Below are positions 17,697 through 25,662 of a stretch of DNA of 64,000 bases, piece after piece. Source of the DNA: Mycobacterium celatum (GTDB lineage Bacteria; Actinomycetota; Actinomycetes; Mycobacteriales; Mycobacteriaceae); contig NZ_LQOM01000037.1 in NCBI RefSeq assembly GCF_002101595.1, positions 168,553 to 232,552 on the forward strand, read 5' to 3'. Both the position numbers and the translations under genes were made by a program. Each line of letters begins with the position of its first letter. Position 1 is the first letter of the stretch. The notes under the pieces are model-generated. The model did no database searches. It saw nothing but the letters and a program-made list of their open reading frames with translations, and was not told where the DNA came from.

Positions 17697-18389
17697 TCAG
17701 CTCAACGGCAGTTCGGCGAAGATCTTGCCAGTGGGTTGCTGTGAGCCACTCCCGGGTTCGACCGTGAACGCGAGCGCGCTGGAATCACCCAGCCTGGACA
17801 ACACGGCGGTGGTCGACGGTGCAACGGCGGCGGTGCTCATTGTTCCGGCCGAGACGGGGCCCTTGTTACTCAGTAGCCACATTTGGTAGACGGTGCCCGG
17901 CGATGGCGGCGGAACATTGTTCATCACCAGCACGCCCGCGTTGCGCTCGCGGGAGAACACCACCGTCGCTGTGCCCCCGTCGGCGAGCGGACGGGAGACG
18001 GACCGCACATCCGGTGCGGCCATGACCTGCTCGGCCACCGTCGGCGTTGCGGGTGGTCTCAGCGCAATTCCCGCGCCGAACGCCCCGACTCCCACCACAA
18101 TTGCCGCTGCTGCAGCCAATGCTGCTGTGCGCCTACGCGACCGACGCGGCTGCTTCGCTACAGCGAGCACCGCTTCGCGCAGATCGGCCGGCGGCTCGGC
18201 TGCGGTTACCGCCGACATCACCGCCATCGTCTCGCGGACCGCACGCACTTCTTCGCGGAACGCCTCGACCACCGCCGGAGAGGCCGCCGCGAGTTCCCGG
18301 TCAATCGCGCTGCGTTCCTCGTCGGAGATGGCGTGCAACGCATAGGGCGTGGCCAGCTCGAGCAGTTCGAAATCGGTCGGCTCGGTCAT
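17697..18389 (-). CDS. rskA: Anti-sigma-K factor RskA
   Basis: RskA is the membrane anti-sigma factor that holds SigK inactive. The 230-residue protein has a cytosolic anti-sigma domain (1-80), a single membrane helix (about 88-110, AALAAAAAIVVGVGAFGAGIA) and an extracytoplasmic RskA domain with the conserved VYQMWLL and ALAFTVEPGSGS blocks. Its ATG overlaps the sigK stop codon (18386-18389), which couples the pair. No inactivating change is visible, in contrast to the point mutations known in rskA of M. bovis. Confidence 0.95.
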   Translation of the reverse strand: MTEPTDFELLELATPYALHAISDEERSAIDRELAAASPAVVEAFREEVRAVRETMAVMSAVTAAEPPADLREAVLAVAKQPRRSRRRTAALAAAAAIVVGVGAFGAGIALRPPATPTVAEQVMAAPDVRSVSRPLADGGTATVVFSRERNAGVLVMNNVPPPSPGTVYQMWLLSNKGPVSAGTMSTAAVAPSTTAVLSRLGDSSALAFTVEPGSGSQQPTGKIFAELPLS

Positions 18390-18949
18390 GACACACCCAG
18401 GCAATTCCGCAGCCCGCGCAACGCGTCGCGCATTCGCGATTTGATAGTCGACAAGTTGATCGAGAGTCGTTGTGACACTTCGACATAGGTTAATCCGCCA
18501 TAGTAAGCCAGCTCGATGCACTGCCGCTGGGCGTCGGTCAGCGCGTCAAGGCACTCGGCCACCCGCCGCCGTTCGTCGCCGGTGATCGCCGAATCGGCGA
18601 CGACGTCGCTGGGTGGGTCCACGGCGGCCGCACCGTAGCGCGATTCGCGCAGACTGGCGGCCTGTTCGGAGCGGACCCGGTCGACGGCGCGCCGGTGCGC
18701 CATGGTCAGCAACCAGGAGAGGGCAGACCCCTTGGCGGAGTCATAACTGCTCGCGGTTCGCCAGGCCTCGAGGTACACCTCCTGGGTGGTCTCTTCGCTG
18801 TATCCCGCGTCGCGCAGCACGCGCATCACCAGTCCGTAAACCCGCGCCCTCGTGTGGTCGTACAACGTCGCGAACGCGTCGGCGTCGCGACGCGCGACCC
18901 GGCGCAGCAATGCGTCGAGGTCGCTGCCTTGCCGCGACGGTCCGGTCAT
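18386..18949 (-). CDS. sigK: ECF RNA polymerase sigma factor SigK
   Basis: This 187-residue ECF sigma factor has region 2 at about 20-90 (LYDHTRARVYGLVMRVL; ALSWLLTMAHRRAVDRVR) and region 4 at about 125-180 (LTYVEVSQRLSINLSTIKSRMRD). Cys133 and Cys183 are both present; in M. tuberculosis SigK these form a redox-sensitive disulfide that affects RskA binding. The ATG is at 18947-18949. Unlike in M. tuberculosis, its classical targets mpt83, dipZ and mpt70 are physically adjacent here, and promoters of the SigK type lie in front of them and of its own operon. Confidence 0.96.
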   Translation of the reverse strand: MTGPSRQGSDLDALLRRVARRDADAFATLYDHTRARVYGLVMRVLRDAGYSEETTQEVYLEAWRTASSYDSAKGSALSWLLTMAHRRAVDRVRSEQAASLRESRYGAAAVDPPSDVVADSAITGDERRRVAECLDALTDAQRQCIELAYYGGLTYVEVSQRLSINLSTIKSRMRDALRGLRNCLGVS

Positions 18950-18984
18950 CGACCGGTAGCCTATCCTCTCCGCCGCGACGGTCG

Positions 18985-19770
18985 TCATCTCCTGGCCAAA
19001 CCGGGCGGGCGCGGAACGAAAAACGGCGTCCGCGCCTGGTATTCGGCGAAACCAGGGCGGTCCGCCATGTACTTCTCGGTGCGCCGCGCGCCGGTCGCAT
19101 ACACCAAGAAGTAGGTCATCAGCAGCGGCGAAGCCGCGGTCGCCAGCGCCCCTGCCCCTGTGATCGTGATCAGCCATAATCCCCACCACACGCACGCGTC
19201 GCCGAAGTAATTGGGATGCCGCGTCCACGCCCACAGGCCGCGATCCATCACCATGCCGCGATGCGCGGGGTCGGCCTTGAACACCCGCAACTGACGATCG
19301 CCGACGGCTTCCACGACGAGGCCAACGGCCCACAGCAAGACGCCGACGACGGTAACCACCAGCAATCGCCGCGACGTGGGGCCGGCGACCGCCGACGCCT
19401 GCAGCGGCAACGAGACGAACCACGTCGCGAACCCCTGGAGCAGGAAGACCTTCCGCAGCACCCGGCCCACCGACGGCTCGGCACCGAGCAGGTCGGCATA
19501 GCGCGGATCCTCGCCCTTGCCGGCCGACTTGCGGTACATGTGCCAACTCAGCCGCAGGCCCCAGATCGCGACCAGAGCCAGCAGCAGCCACCGCCGGATC
19601 ACGTCACCACCGCCTACGACCGCCGCCACCGCAGCAACGGCGATGAACCCGATTCCCCAGGCCACATCCACAACGTTGTAGCGGCCGATGCGCCGGCCGA
19701 TAACGAAGGTGACCGCGTGTACCACAACCAGCGCCACAGCCGACCCAGCAGATACCACGACAACGCTCAT
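18985..19770 (-). CDS. DUF1295 membrane oxidoreductase (Rv0446c-like)
   Basis: The 261-residue protein has about seven hydrophobic helices and belongs to the DUF1295/steroid 5-alpha-reductase-like family. The C-terminal signature WAWTRHPNYFGDACVWWGLW is intact and is shared with membrane methyltransferase-reductase families. The ATG at 19768-19770 overlaps the ufaA1 stop (ATGA); a start five codons upstream is possible. A role in reducing or modifying membrane lipids is inferred from family and neighbours. Confidence 0.85.
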   Translation of the reverse strand: MSVVVVSAGSAVALVVVHAVTFVIGRRIGRYNVVDVAWGIGFIAVAAVAAVVGGGDVIRRWLLLALVAIWGLRLSWHMYRKSAGKGEDPRYADLLGAEPSVGRVLRKVFLLQGFATWFVSLPLQASAVAGPTSRRLLVVTVVGVLLWAVGLVVEAVGDRQLRVFKADPAHRGMVMDRGLWAWTRHPNYFGDACVWWGLWLITITGAGALATAASPLLMTYFLVYATGARRTEKYMADRPGFAEYQARTPFFVPRPPGLARR

Positions 19771-21026
19771 CGGACGAACGTCCACTGGTAGACGTCGAGA
19801 TAACCCGACCGGAAGCCGGCCTCAGCATATGCCAGGTAGAACTCCCACATCCGCGCAAATACCTCGTCGAATCCCATGTGCGACAGGGTAATTCGACGCT
19901 GAAGGAACCTTTCCCGCCACAACCGCAGCGTCTCGGCGTAGTGGCAGCGCAACGAGACCGTATCGACGGTGCGCAAGCCGGTGTGCTCCGCGACTATCCC
20001 CCGGATTGCTTCCGCCGAGGGGATCAGGCCCCCTGGAAAAATGTACTTCTGGATCCAGGTGTGTGTCTTGCGGGTGGACAGCATCCGGGCATGCGGCATT
20101 GTGATCGCCTGGATCGCTACCCGTCCACGGGGCATCAGCAGCCGCTCGAGCGTCCGAAAGTAGTTGGGCCACGCGTGAAATCCAATCGCCTCGATCATCT
20201 CGACGGAGATGACCGCGTCGTAGTTGCCGCCGACGTCGCGGTAATCACGCAGGTCGACATGGACGCGGTCAGACAGTCCAGCGGCGGCAACTCGTTGTTG
20301 TGCCAGCTGTTGCTGCTGCACCGACAGGGTCACCGAGCGGACCTGCGCTCCGCGCCTTGCCGCGCGAATGCACAGCTCGCCCCAGCCGGTGCCGATCTCG
20401 AGCACGCGACTGCCCGCCTGCACCCCTGCTGCATCCAGCAGCCGATCGATCTTGCGCCGCTGAGCATCGGCCAGGTCCGGCCAGGACGCTGGTAGGCGGT
20501 TGAACAATGCGCACGAGTACGTCATCGTCTCGTCGAGGAACTCCCCAAACAGGTCGTTCGACAGGTCGTAGTGCGCACCGACGTTGCGCCGATCCCGTTC
20601 ACGACTGCTGTAGGGCGAACGGGGTTGACGCGCAAGGGCGATCGGTCTAAGCCAGCGCAACGCTGCCGGCACGAGTTCGCCAACCTGCGTCGCCAAAATC
20701 GTGAGCGCTGCGGTCAGATTGTCCGACTCCCATTCGCCGGCCATGTAGGACTCACCGAACCCGATCAGGCCGTGACGCCCGATCCGTCGGGCCATCCGGC
20801 CGGGCTGGCGGATCGCCAGTGTCGGTGAGGTCAAGTCGCCGCCGCCGACCACCGTGCCGTCGGGATAAACCAGTCGCAGCGACAGCCGCGCAGCCGCTCG
20901 GCGCAGCAACCGGTCGGCGACAACCGCCGACACCGCGGCCGCCGGGCCGGCCGGCACGTTTGCCACCGCTGGCCAGCGGTGCGAATCGACTGCGGGCGAG
21001 CAGGTTTCGTTCGTGGCAGTGCTCAT
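19767..21026 (-). CDS. ufaA1: CFA-synthase-family fatty-acid methyltransferase UfaA1
   Basis: UfaA1 uses S-adenosylmethionine to modify unsaturated acyl chains; M. tuberculosis UfaA1 has been reported to convert oleate to tuberculostearate. The 419-residue protein has an N-terminal domain (RRIGRHGLIGFGESYMAGEW), the HYDLSND substrate block, the SAM motif VLEIGTGWGELCIRAA and the C-terminal TWIQKYIFPGG segment of the CFA synthase family. Its ATG at 21024-21026 overlaps the stop of the DUF1365 gene. It belongs to the SigK operon. Confidence 0.92.
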   Translation of the reverse strand: MSTATNETCSPAVDSHRWPAVANVPAGPAAAVSAVVADRLLRRAAARLSLRLVYPDGTVVGGGDLTSPTLAIRQPGRMARRIGRHGLIGFGESYMAGEWESDNLTAALTILATQVGELVPAALRWLRPIALARQPRSPYSSRERDRRNVGAHYDLSNDLFGEFLDETMTYSCALFNRLPASWPDLADAQRRKIDRLLDAAGVQAGSRVLEIGTGWGELCIRAARRGAQVRSVTLSVQQQQLAQQRVAAAGLSDRVHVDLRDYRDVGGNYDAVISVEMIEAIGFHAWPNYFRTLERLLMPRGRVAIQAITMPHARMLSTRKTHTWIQKYIFPGGLIPSAEAIRGIVAEHTGLRTVDTVSLRCHYAETLRLWRERFLQRRITLSHMGFDEVFARMWEFYLAYAEAGFRSGYLDVYQWTFVR

Positions 21027-21715
21027 CGAGGCACCACCGGGACTCGTCGTAGCCACAGTTTGATCCCCTGGATCCGAATGCGCAGGGCCACCATCAGCGG
21101 AGCCAACGGCGCGCGCAACTGCATTCGCAGGACGTTCGCCGCGGTTGCCGGACGCCGGGTACCGCGCAGGGTAGCCACGAAGGCCGGCCGGCCGTCGCCG
21201 CAGAGCGTCACCGTCACGTTCAGCCGGTGCTCGGGGCGAGGCGCCAACACCAGATAGTGGCCGAACACCGGGTTGAACGGCGAGACGTAGAACTTCTTGG
21301 TGACCAGCACCGCCCTGTTCGCCGGGGGTAGCAGGTAAGCGTGGCGTTCTCCGTAGGTGTTGTGGACCTCGGCGACGACGTGACGGAGCACGCCGTCGCG
21401 GTCGTGACACCAGAAGATACTGATGGGATTGAACACGTAGCCGAGCACCCGCGCCTGCAGCAGCGCAGTCACCCGGCCCGGGGCGGGCACGTCGCGGTCT
21501 GCGAGAAAGGCATCCACCCGCTGGCGCAGCGAATCACCGGGCCGGCCGGTGAGGTGGTCGCCGGGATCGAACCGCGCGAGCGGCCGCAGCCACCGGGGCA
21601 GCGACGGCAGTTCGTCGATGTCGACATACCAGCTATAGCTGCGGTATTCGAAAAAGTGCCGCACCGGCGCTTGGCGGTCGTGCGTGATCGTGGTGCGGTA
21701 GATCGCCGGTGTCAT
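21023..21715 (-). CDS. DUF1365 protein (Rv0448c-like)
   Basis: The 230-residue protein is a DUF1365 member with the family blocks HFFEYRSYSWYVDIDELP, VFNPISIFWCHD and NTYGERHAYLLP. The conserved NPISIFWC stretch includes a cysteine. ATG 21713-21715 (MTPAIYRTTI) overlaps the end of the FAD oxidoreductase gene (TGATG). DUF1365 genes travel with CFA-synthase and FAD-amine-oxidase-like genes in many bacteria, which suggests one fatty-acid modification pathway; the biochemical step is unknown. Confidence 0.88.
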   Translation of the reverse strand: MTPAIYRTTITHDRQAPVRHFFEYRSYSWYVDIDELPSLPRWLRPLARFDPGDHLTGRPGDSLRQRVDAFLADRDVPAPGRVTALLQARVLGYVFNPISIFWCHDRDGVLRHVVAEVHNTYGERHAYLLPPANRAVLVTKKFYVSPFNPVFGHYLVLAPRPEHRLNVTVTLCGDGRPAFVATLRGTRRPATAANVLRMQLRAPLAPLMVALRIRIQGIKLWLRRVPVVPR

Positions 21716-23013
21716 CAACACGCCATCACCTCCGTACGCCCGACACGTGCCGGCCAATCGGCGCCCAGCCGTCGGGCGGCCCGCACCCCCGAGGCCGCAC
21801 CGTCCTCGTGGAATCCCCAGCCGTGGTAGGCGCCGGCGAACGTCACCCGATCGTCATCCAGCGTAGGCAATAGCCGTTGGGCGGCAACGGATTCCGGCGT
21901 GTATAGAGGATGGCTGTAGGTCATCTCGGCGATCACGGATCGCGGGTCGACGCGGCCGTGGCCACCAAGTGACACCAAGAACCGGCGGTCGGCGTCGATC
22001 CGCATCAACCGACTGACGTCGTAGCTGACCACGACTTGGTTGTTGTGCGACGTGATCAGGTAATTCCACGATGCGCGGGCCCGCCGGTGCCGGGGCAGCA
22101 CCGACTCGTCGGTGTGCAGTTGAGCGCGGTTGGTCGAGTACGGAATCGCGCCCAGCACCGCCCGCTCGTGCGGGGAGGGGTCGTCGAGCAAAAGCAGTGC
22201 CTGGTCAGGGTGGACGGCCACGACGGCCGCGTCGAAAAACCGCGGCGCCGCGGCGCCGGCCTGTACCAGCACCCCGTCGGACAACCGGCGCAGCAAGCGC
22301 ACCGGGGTGCCCGTCGCGATTTCGTGAAGCCGTGATGCGACGGCCTCGACGTAGCGCGCCGATCCGCCCGTCACCGTCCGCCACGTCGGCGAGCCGAAGA
22401 CCGACAGCATGCCGTGGTGGTCGAGGAAGACGAACAGGTAGCGCGCCGGGTAGCGAAGCGCGTCGTCGCCGCTGCATGACCACACCGCCGCCACCAGCGG
22501 TCTGATGAAGTGCTCGACAAAAAACGCCGAAAACCGGTGGCGGCTCAGGATGTCGCCCAACGTCTCCAGGTGGTCCTCGGCGCCGTCCCGCAAAAGCCGG
22601 GTCGCGACGCGGTGAAAGCGGATGATCTCGGCGAGCATGCCGAGATAGCGCGGTCGCAGCGATTGCCGGCTCGCGAAAAGCCCGCCCACGCCGAGCGCGC
22701 CGGCGTATTCCAGTCCGGTGTCGTCGGCGCGCACAGACATCGACATCTCCGATTCCTGGGTGGCCACGCCGAGCTCGGTGAACAACCGGCACAGCGTCGG
22801 ATATGTGCGGTCGTTGTGCACCAGGAAGGCCGAGTCGACGGCGACAACGGTGCCGTCGCCGCGGTCGACGATGTGTGTGTGGGCGTGGCCGCCCAGCCGG
22901 GTGTCCGCCTCATACAGGGTGACCCGGTCCCGTGCGGACAAGACGTAGGCGGCAGTAAGTCCGGCGACGCCGCTGCCGATCACCGCAACCGAACGCCGGA
23001 ATGACCCTTGCAC
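21715..23013 (-). CDS. FAD-dependent amine-oxidase-like oxidoreductase (Rv0449c-like)
   Basis: The 432-residue flavoprotein has an N-terminal dinucleotide fold (VAVIGSGVAGLTAAY, then YEADTRLGGHAHTH) and a C-terminal FAD-contacting segment (VTFAGAYHGWGFHEDGAASG). Relatives act on unsaturated lipids or carotenoid-like substrates, so a desaturating or oxidising role in lipid modification is plausible. The GTG at 23011-23013 was chosen because it sits 7 nt beyond a SigK-type -10 element, fitting a leaderless transcript. An earlier start at 23145 would run through that promoter. It is the first gene of the sigK-rskA operon. Confidence 0.88.
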   Translation of the reverse strand: MQGSFRRSVAVIGSGVAGLTAAYVLSARDRVTLYEADTRLGGHAHTHIVDRGDGTVVAVDSAFLVHNDRTYPTLCRLFTELGVATQESEMSMSVRADDTGLEYAGALGVGGLFASRQSLRPRYLGMLAEIIRFHRVATRLLRDGAEDHLETLGDILSRHRFSAFFVEHFIRPLVAAVWSCSGDDALRYPARYLFVFLDHHGMLSVFGSPTWRTVTGGSARYVEAVASRLHEIATGTPVRLLRRLSDGVLVQAGAAAPRFFDAAVVAVHPDQALLLLDDPSPHERAVLGAIPYSTNRAQLHTDESVLPRHRRARASWNYLITSHNNQVVVSYDVSRLMRIDADRRFLVSLGGHGRVDPRSVIAEMTYSHPLYTPESVAAQRLLPTLDDDRVTFAGAYHGWGFHEDGAASGVRAARRLGADWPARVGRTEVMAC

Positions 23014-23020
23014 ACCAGGT

Positions 23021-23047
23021 ATTCGGAGAGGCCGGCGACACGGATGG
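23021..23047 (-). promoter_or_regulatory. SigK-type promoter of the Rv0449c-to-rskA operon
   Basis: Read on the minus strand, CCATCC (23047-23042) and CCGAAT (23026-23021) are separated by 15 nt. These are the -35 and -10 hexamers described for mycobacterial SigK. The expected start point coincides with the GTG of the FAD oxidoreductase, implying a leaderless message. The whole minus operon including sigK and rskA would thus be autoregulated. Confidence 0.85.
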
Positions 23048-23056
23048 ACTCCCGAC

Positions 23057-23083
23057 CCGTCCGTGACGGCGGTCACTCCGAAT
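23057..23083 (+). promoter_or_regulatory. mpt83: SigK-type promoter of mpt83
   Basis: CCGTCC (23057-23062) and CCGAAT (23078-23083) lie 15 nt apart. The -35 has one mismatch to CCATCC. Its -35 is only 9 bp from the divergent -35 at 23042-23047, making a compact divergent promoter. The predicted start leaves about 54 nt of leader with an AAGGAG ribosome site at 23129. Confidence 0.8.
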
Positions 23084-23143
23084 GACCTGTGTCCGACCCG
23101 AAAGCGGCGGCTGTTTGCCGCCATGACCAAGGAGCCAAGCGGC

Positions 23144-23806
23144 ATGAAGCATCTTCAGAGCAAGACACTCGCGGCGGGCCTGGCCGCCCTCGCGGTCGTG
23201 GGGTTCTCCGCGTGTTCGAGCAACAAATCCGAGTCCGAGAAACAGACGAACACAAGTCCGGCGACCAGCACGGCAGCGCCGGTGACGACGTCGGCAATGG
23301 CGGGTCCGGCCGCCGATCTGATCGGCCCGGGCTGCGCGGATTACGCCGCACTGCATCCCAGCGGCCCGGCTTCGGTGGCAGGAATGGCGCAGGACCCGGT
23401 CGCCACGGCCGCGTCGAACAACCCGATGCTGAGCACGTTGACCTCGGCGCTCTCAGGCAAGCTGAACCCGAACGTGAACCTGGTCGACACCCTCAACAAC
23501 GGCCAGTACACGGTGTTCGCGCCGACCAACGACGCGTTCGCCAAGCTGCCGGCCTCGACGATCGACGAGCTCAAGACCAATGCCGACATGCTCAAGAACA
23601 TCCTGACCTACCACGTGGTGCAGGGGCAGCAGAGTCCGGCAATGGTCGACGGCACGCACAAGACGTTGCAGGGCGCCAACGTGAACGTCACCGGGCAGGG
23701 AAACGGACTCAAGGTCAACGACGCGGGGCTGGTGTGCGGCGGGGTGCACACCGCGAACGCGACGGTGTACATGATCGACACCGTGCTCACGCCGCCCGGG
23801 CAATGA
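23144..23806 (+). CDS. mpt83: Cell-surface lipoprotein MPT83 homologue
   Basis: This is a fasciclin-domain surface lipoprotein related to M. tuberculosis/M. bovis MPT83/MPB83, a known antigen. The 220-residue protein has a signal peptide ending in FSAC (lipobox; Cys near residue 24) and a Ser/Thr linker. One FAS1 domain follows (about 65-220), with VDTLNNGQYTVFAPTNDAF and ILTYHVVQGQ motifs, ending CGGVHTANATVYMIDTVLTPP. The ATG at 23144 is preceded by AAGGAG; an upstream in-frame ATG lacks a ribosome site. It is driven by a SigK-type promoter. Confidence 0.93.
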   Translation: MKHLQSKTLAAGLAALAVVGFSACSSNKSESEKQTNTSPATSTAAPVTTSAMAGPAADLIGPGCADYAALHPSGPASVAGMAQDPVATAASNNPMLSTLTSALSGKLNPNVNLVDTLNNGQYTVFAPTNDAFAKLPASTIDELKTNADMLKNILTYHVVQGQQSPAMVDGTHKTLQGANVNVTGQGNGLKVNDAGLVCGGVHTANATVYMIDTVLTPPGQ

Positions 23807-23824
23807 ACGTCTAACTTCCCTAGG

Positions 23825-23854
23825 CAAGGCAGCTCGCAGCGGCGGGCTGCCTTG
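23825..23854 (+). terminator. Hairpin between mpt83 and dipZ
   Basis: CAAGGCAGC (23825-23833) pairs with GCTGCCTTG (23846-23854) across a 12-nt loop. It lies 19 bp after the mpt83 stop and 25 bp before the dipZ promoter, so it likely separates the two transcripts. There is no strong U-tract. Confidence 0.55.
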
Positions 23855-23878
23855 TCGCATTCATGCGGTTCGCGACAC

Positions 23879-23905
23879 CCATCCAAGCCGGACGCGGCAC
23901 CGAAT
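23879..23905 (+). promoter_or_regulatory. dipZ: SigK-type promoter of dipZ (exact hexamers)
   Basis: CCATCC (23879-23884) and CCGAAT (23900-23905) match the SigK hexamers exactly, with a 15-nt spacer. The dipZ ATG is 7 nt after the -10 element, the same geometry as at the minus operon, so this transcript is also predicted to be leaderless. Confidence 0.85.
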
Positions 23906-23912
23906 ACCAAAC

Positions 23913-25595
23913 ATGTTGTCTCTAGTGCTGATTGGTCTGGTCGGAGGCCTGATCACCGGTATATCGCCGTGCATACTTCCGGTGTTGCCCGTGATCTTCT
24001 TCTCCGGCGCACAGAACACCGGCGAGCGTGCGCGCCCGTACCGGGTGATCGGCGGCCTGGTGTGCAGCTTCAGCTTGATAACGCTGGCCGGGTCGGCATT
24101 GCTGTCGCTGCTTCACCTGCCGCAGGACGCGATTCGCTGGGTCGCGCTCGTGGCGTTGGTGGCGATAGGCATCGGCCTGATCTTCCCGAAGTTCGAGCAA
24201 CTGCTCGAGCGCCCGTTCTCCCGCATCCCGCAAAAGCGAATCGCCACGCGCACAAAGGGCTTCGGTCTCGGACTGGCGTTGGGTGTGCTCTACGTTCCGT
24301 GCGCGGGCCCGGTTCTCGCAGCGATCGTGGTGGCCGGGGCCACCGCGAACATCGGGTTTCCCATCATCGTGCTGACCGTGGCGTTTGCCGTGGGCACAGC
24401 GATTCCCTTGTTGTTCTTCGCGCTGGCCGGCCAACGAGTCGCCGAACGGATCAACGCGTTTCGGCGTCGCCAGCGGCAGATCCGCATCGCAGCGGGGGTC
24501 GTGACGATCCTGCTCGCCGTGGCATTGGTGTTCAACCTGCCGACCATGTTGCAGCGAGCCGTCCCCGACTACACCGCCTCGCTGCAGAACAAGCTCGGCG
24601 GCGATGACCAGATCCGGCAGAAGCTCAACCTCGGTGGCATCGTCAACGAGCAGAACAAGCAACTGGCCAACTGCACCAACGGAGCCTCCGCCCTGCAGAA
24701 CTGCGGGCCGGCCCCCGACATCAAAGGCATTGCCGCATGGCTGAATACGCCAGGCGACAAGCCGATCGACGTGCACTCGCTGCGGGGCAAAGTAGTACTG
24801 GTTGACTTCTGGGCGTATTCCTGCATCAACTGCCAACGCGCAATTCCGCACGTCGAAGGCTGGTATCGGGCCTACCGGGACAAGGGTTTCGAAGTCATCG
24901 GCGTACACACCCCCGAGTACGCCTTTGAAAAGGTGCCCGGCAACGTCAAAAAGGGCGCCGCCGATCTGGGCATCACTTACCCGATCGCGTTGGACAACGG
25001 CTACTCCACCTGGACCAACTACCGCAACCGATACTGGCCGGCCGAGTATCTGATCTGTGCCGGCGGCAACGTGCGGCACATCAAGTTCGGCGAAGGAGAC
25101 TACAGCGGCACCGAAAAGCTGATCCGCCAGTTGCTGACCGACGCCCACCCCGGCGTCAAGCTGCCCCCGCCGGTTGACGCCCCGGACACCACCCCGCCGC
25201 CCGGGCTGACACCCGAGACTTACTTCGGAGTCGGCAAGGTGGTCAACTACGCCGGAACCGGTGTCTACGACGAAGGTTCGGCGACGTTCGCATTCCCACC
25301 CTCCTTGCCGGACGACTCGTTCGCGCTGCAAGGCCCGTGGAAACTTGACTACCAAGGAGCCACGGCCGACAGCAACGCCTCGAGCATCGAGTTGAACTAC
25401 CACGCCAAGGATGTCTACGTCGTCGTCGGCGGTACCGGAAACCTGACCGTGACGCGGGCCGGTGAGACCACCACGCTGCCGGTCAGCGGACCGCCGACAT
25501 CCCACCAAATCGTCGCCGGCCACGACGTGACACGCGGAAGCCTTCAGCTGCAACCCAGCCAGGGACTCACCTTGTATTCGTTCACCTACGGGTAG
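23913..25595 (+). CDS. dipZ: DipZ, CcdA/DsbD-thioredoxin fusion membrane protein
   Basis: DipZ carries reducing power across the membrane to envelope thiol proteins. The 560-residue protein has an N-terminal CcdA/DsbD-type membrane domain with six helices (1-210) and the redox cysteines in GISPCILPV and VPCAGPV. A thioredoxin-like domain follows (about 260-405) with the active-site CINC in YSCINCQRA, and then a C-terminal beta-rich carbohydrate-binding-like domain (about 425-560). The start follows the SigK-type promoter by 7 nt. It lies between the two fasciclin genes, as in M. tuberculosis Rv2873-Rv2875. Confidence 0.94.
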   Translation: MLSLVLIGLVGGLITGISPCILPVLPVIFFSGAQNTGERARPYRVIGGLVCSFSLITLAGSALLSLLHLPQDAIRWVALVALVAIGIGLIFPKFEQLLERPFSRIPQKRIATRTKGFGLGLALGVLYVPCAGPVLAAIVVAGATANIGFPIIVLTVAFAVGTAIPLLFFALAGQRVAERINAFRRRQRQIRIAAGVVTILLAVALVFNLPTMLQRAVPDYTASLQNKLGGDDQIRQKLNLGGIVNEQNKQLANCTNGASALQNCGPAPDIKGIAAWLNTPGDKPIDVHSLRGKVVLVDFWAYSCINCQRAIPHVEGWYRAYRDKGFEVIGVHTPEYAFEKVPGNVKKGAADLGITYPIALDNGYSTWTNYRNRYWPAEYLICAGGNVRHIKFGEGDYSGTEKLIRQLLTDAHPGVKLPPPVDAPDTTPPPGLTPETYFGVGKVVNYAGTGVYDEGSATFAFPPSLPDDSFALQGPWKLDYQGATADSNASSIELNYHAKDVYVVVGGTGNLTVTRAGETTTLPVSGPPTSHQIVAGHDVTRGSLQLQPSQGLTLYSFTYG

Positions 25596-25600
25596 TCACC

Positions 25601-25627
25601 CAATCCGGCGTCGCCCCGGCTTCGAAT
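25601..25627 (+). promoter_or_regulatory. mpt70: SigK-type promoter of mpt70
   Basis: CAATCC (25601-25606) and TCGAAT (25622-25627) are 15 nt apart, each one base off the SigK hexamers. It begins 6 bp after the dipZ stop codon and leaves a leader of about 30 nt with AAGGGAG near 25647. Confidence 0.7.
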
Positions 25628-25662
25628 AACCGGTGTCGAGACGACGAAGGGAGCCAACCGAA

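Noticed and set aside
17741..17766. A tRNA-like GGTTCGA stretch near the rskA 3' end
   Set aside because: No cloverleaf arms can be formed around it and it lies inside the rskA coding sequence.
23922..25553. A 543-codon minus-strand frame opposite dipZ
   Set aside because: Composition is that of an antisense shadow (Gln/Arg/His-rich) and dipZ carries the CINC and CcdA motifs.
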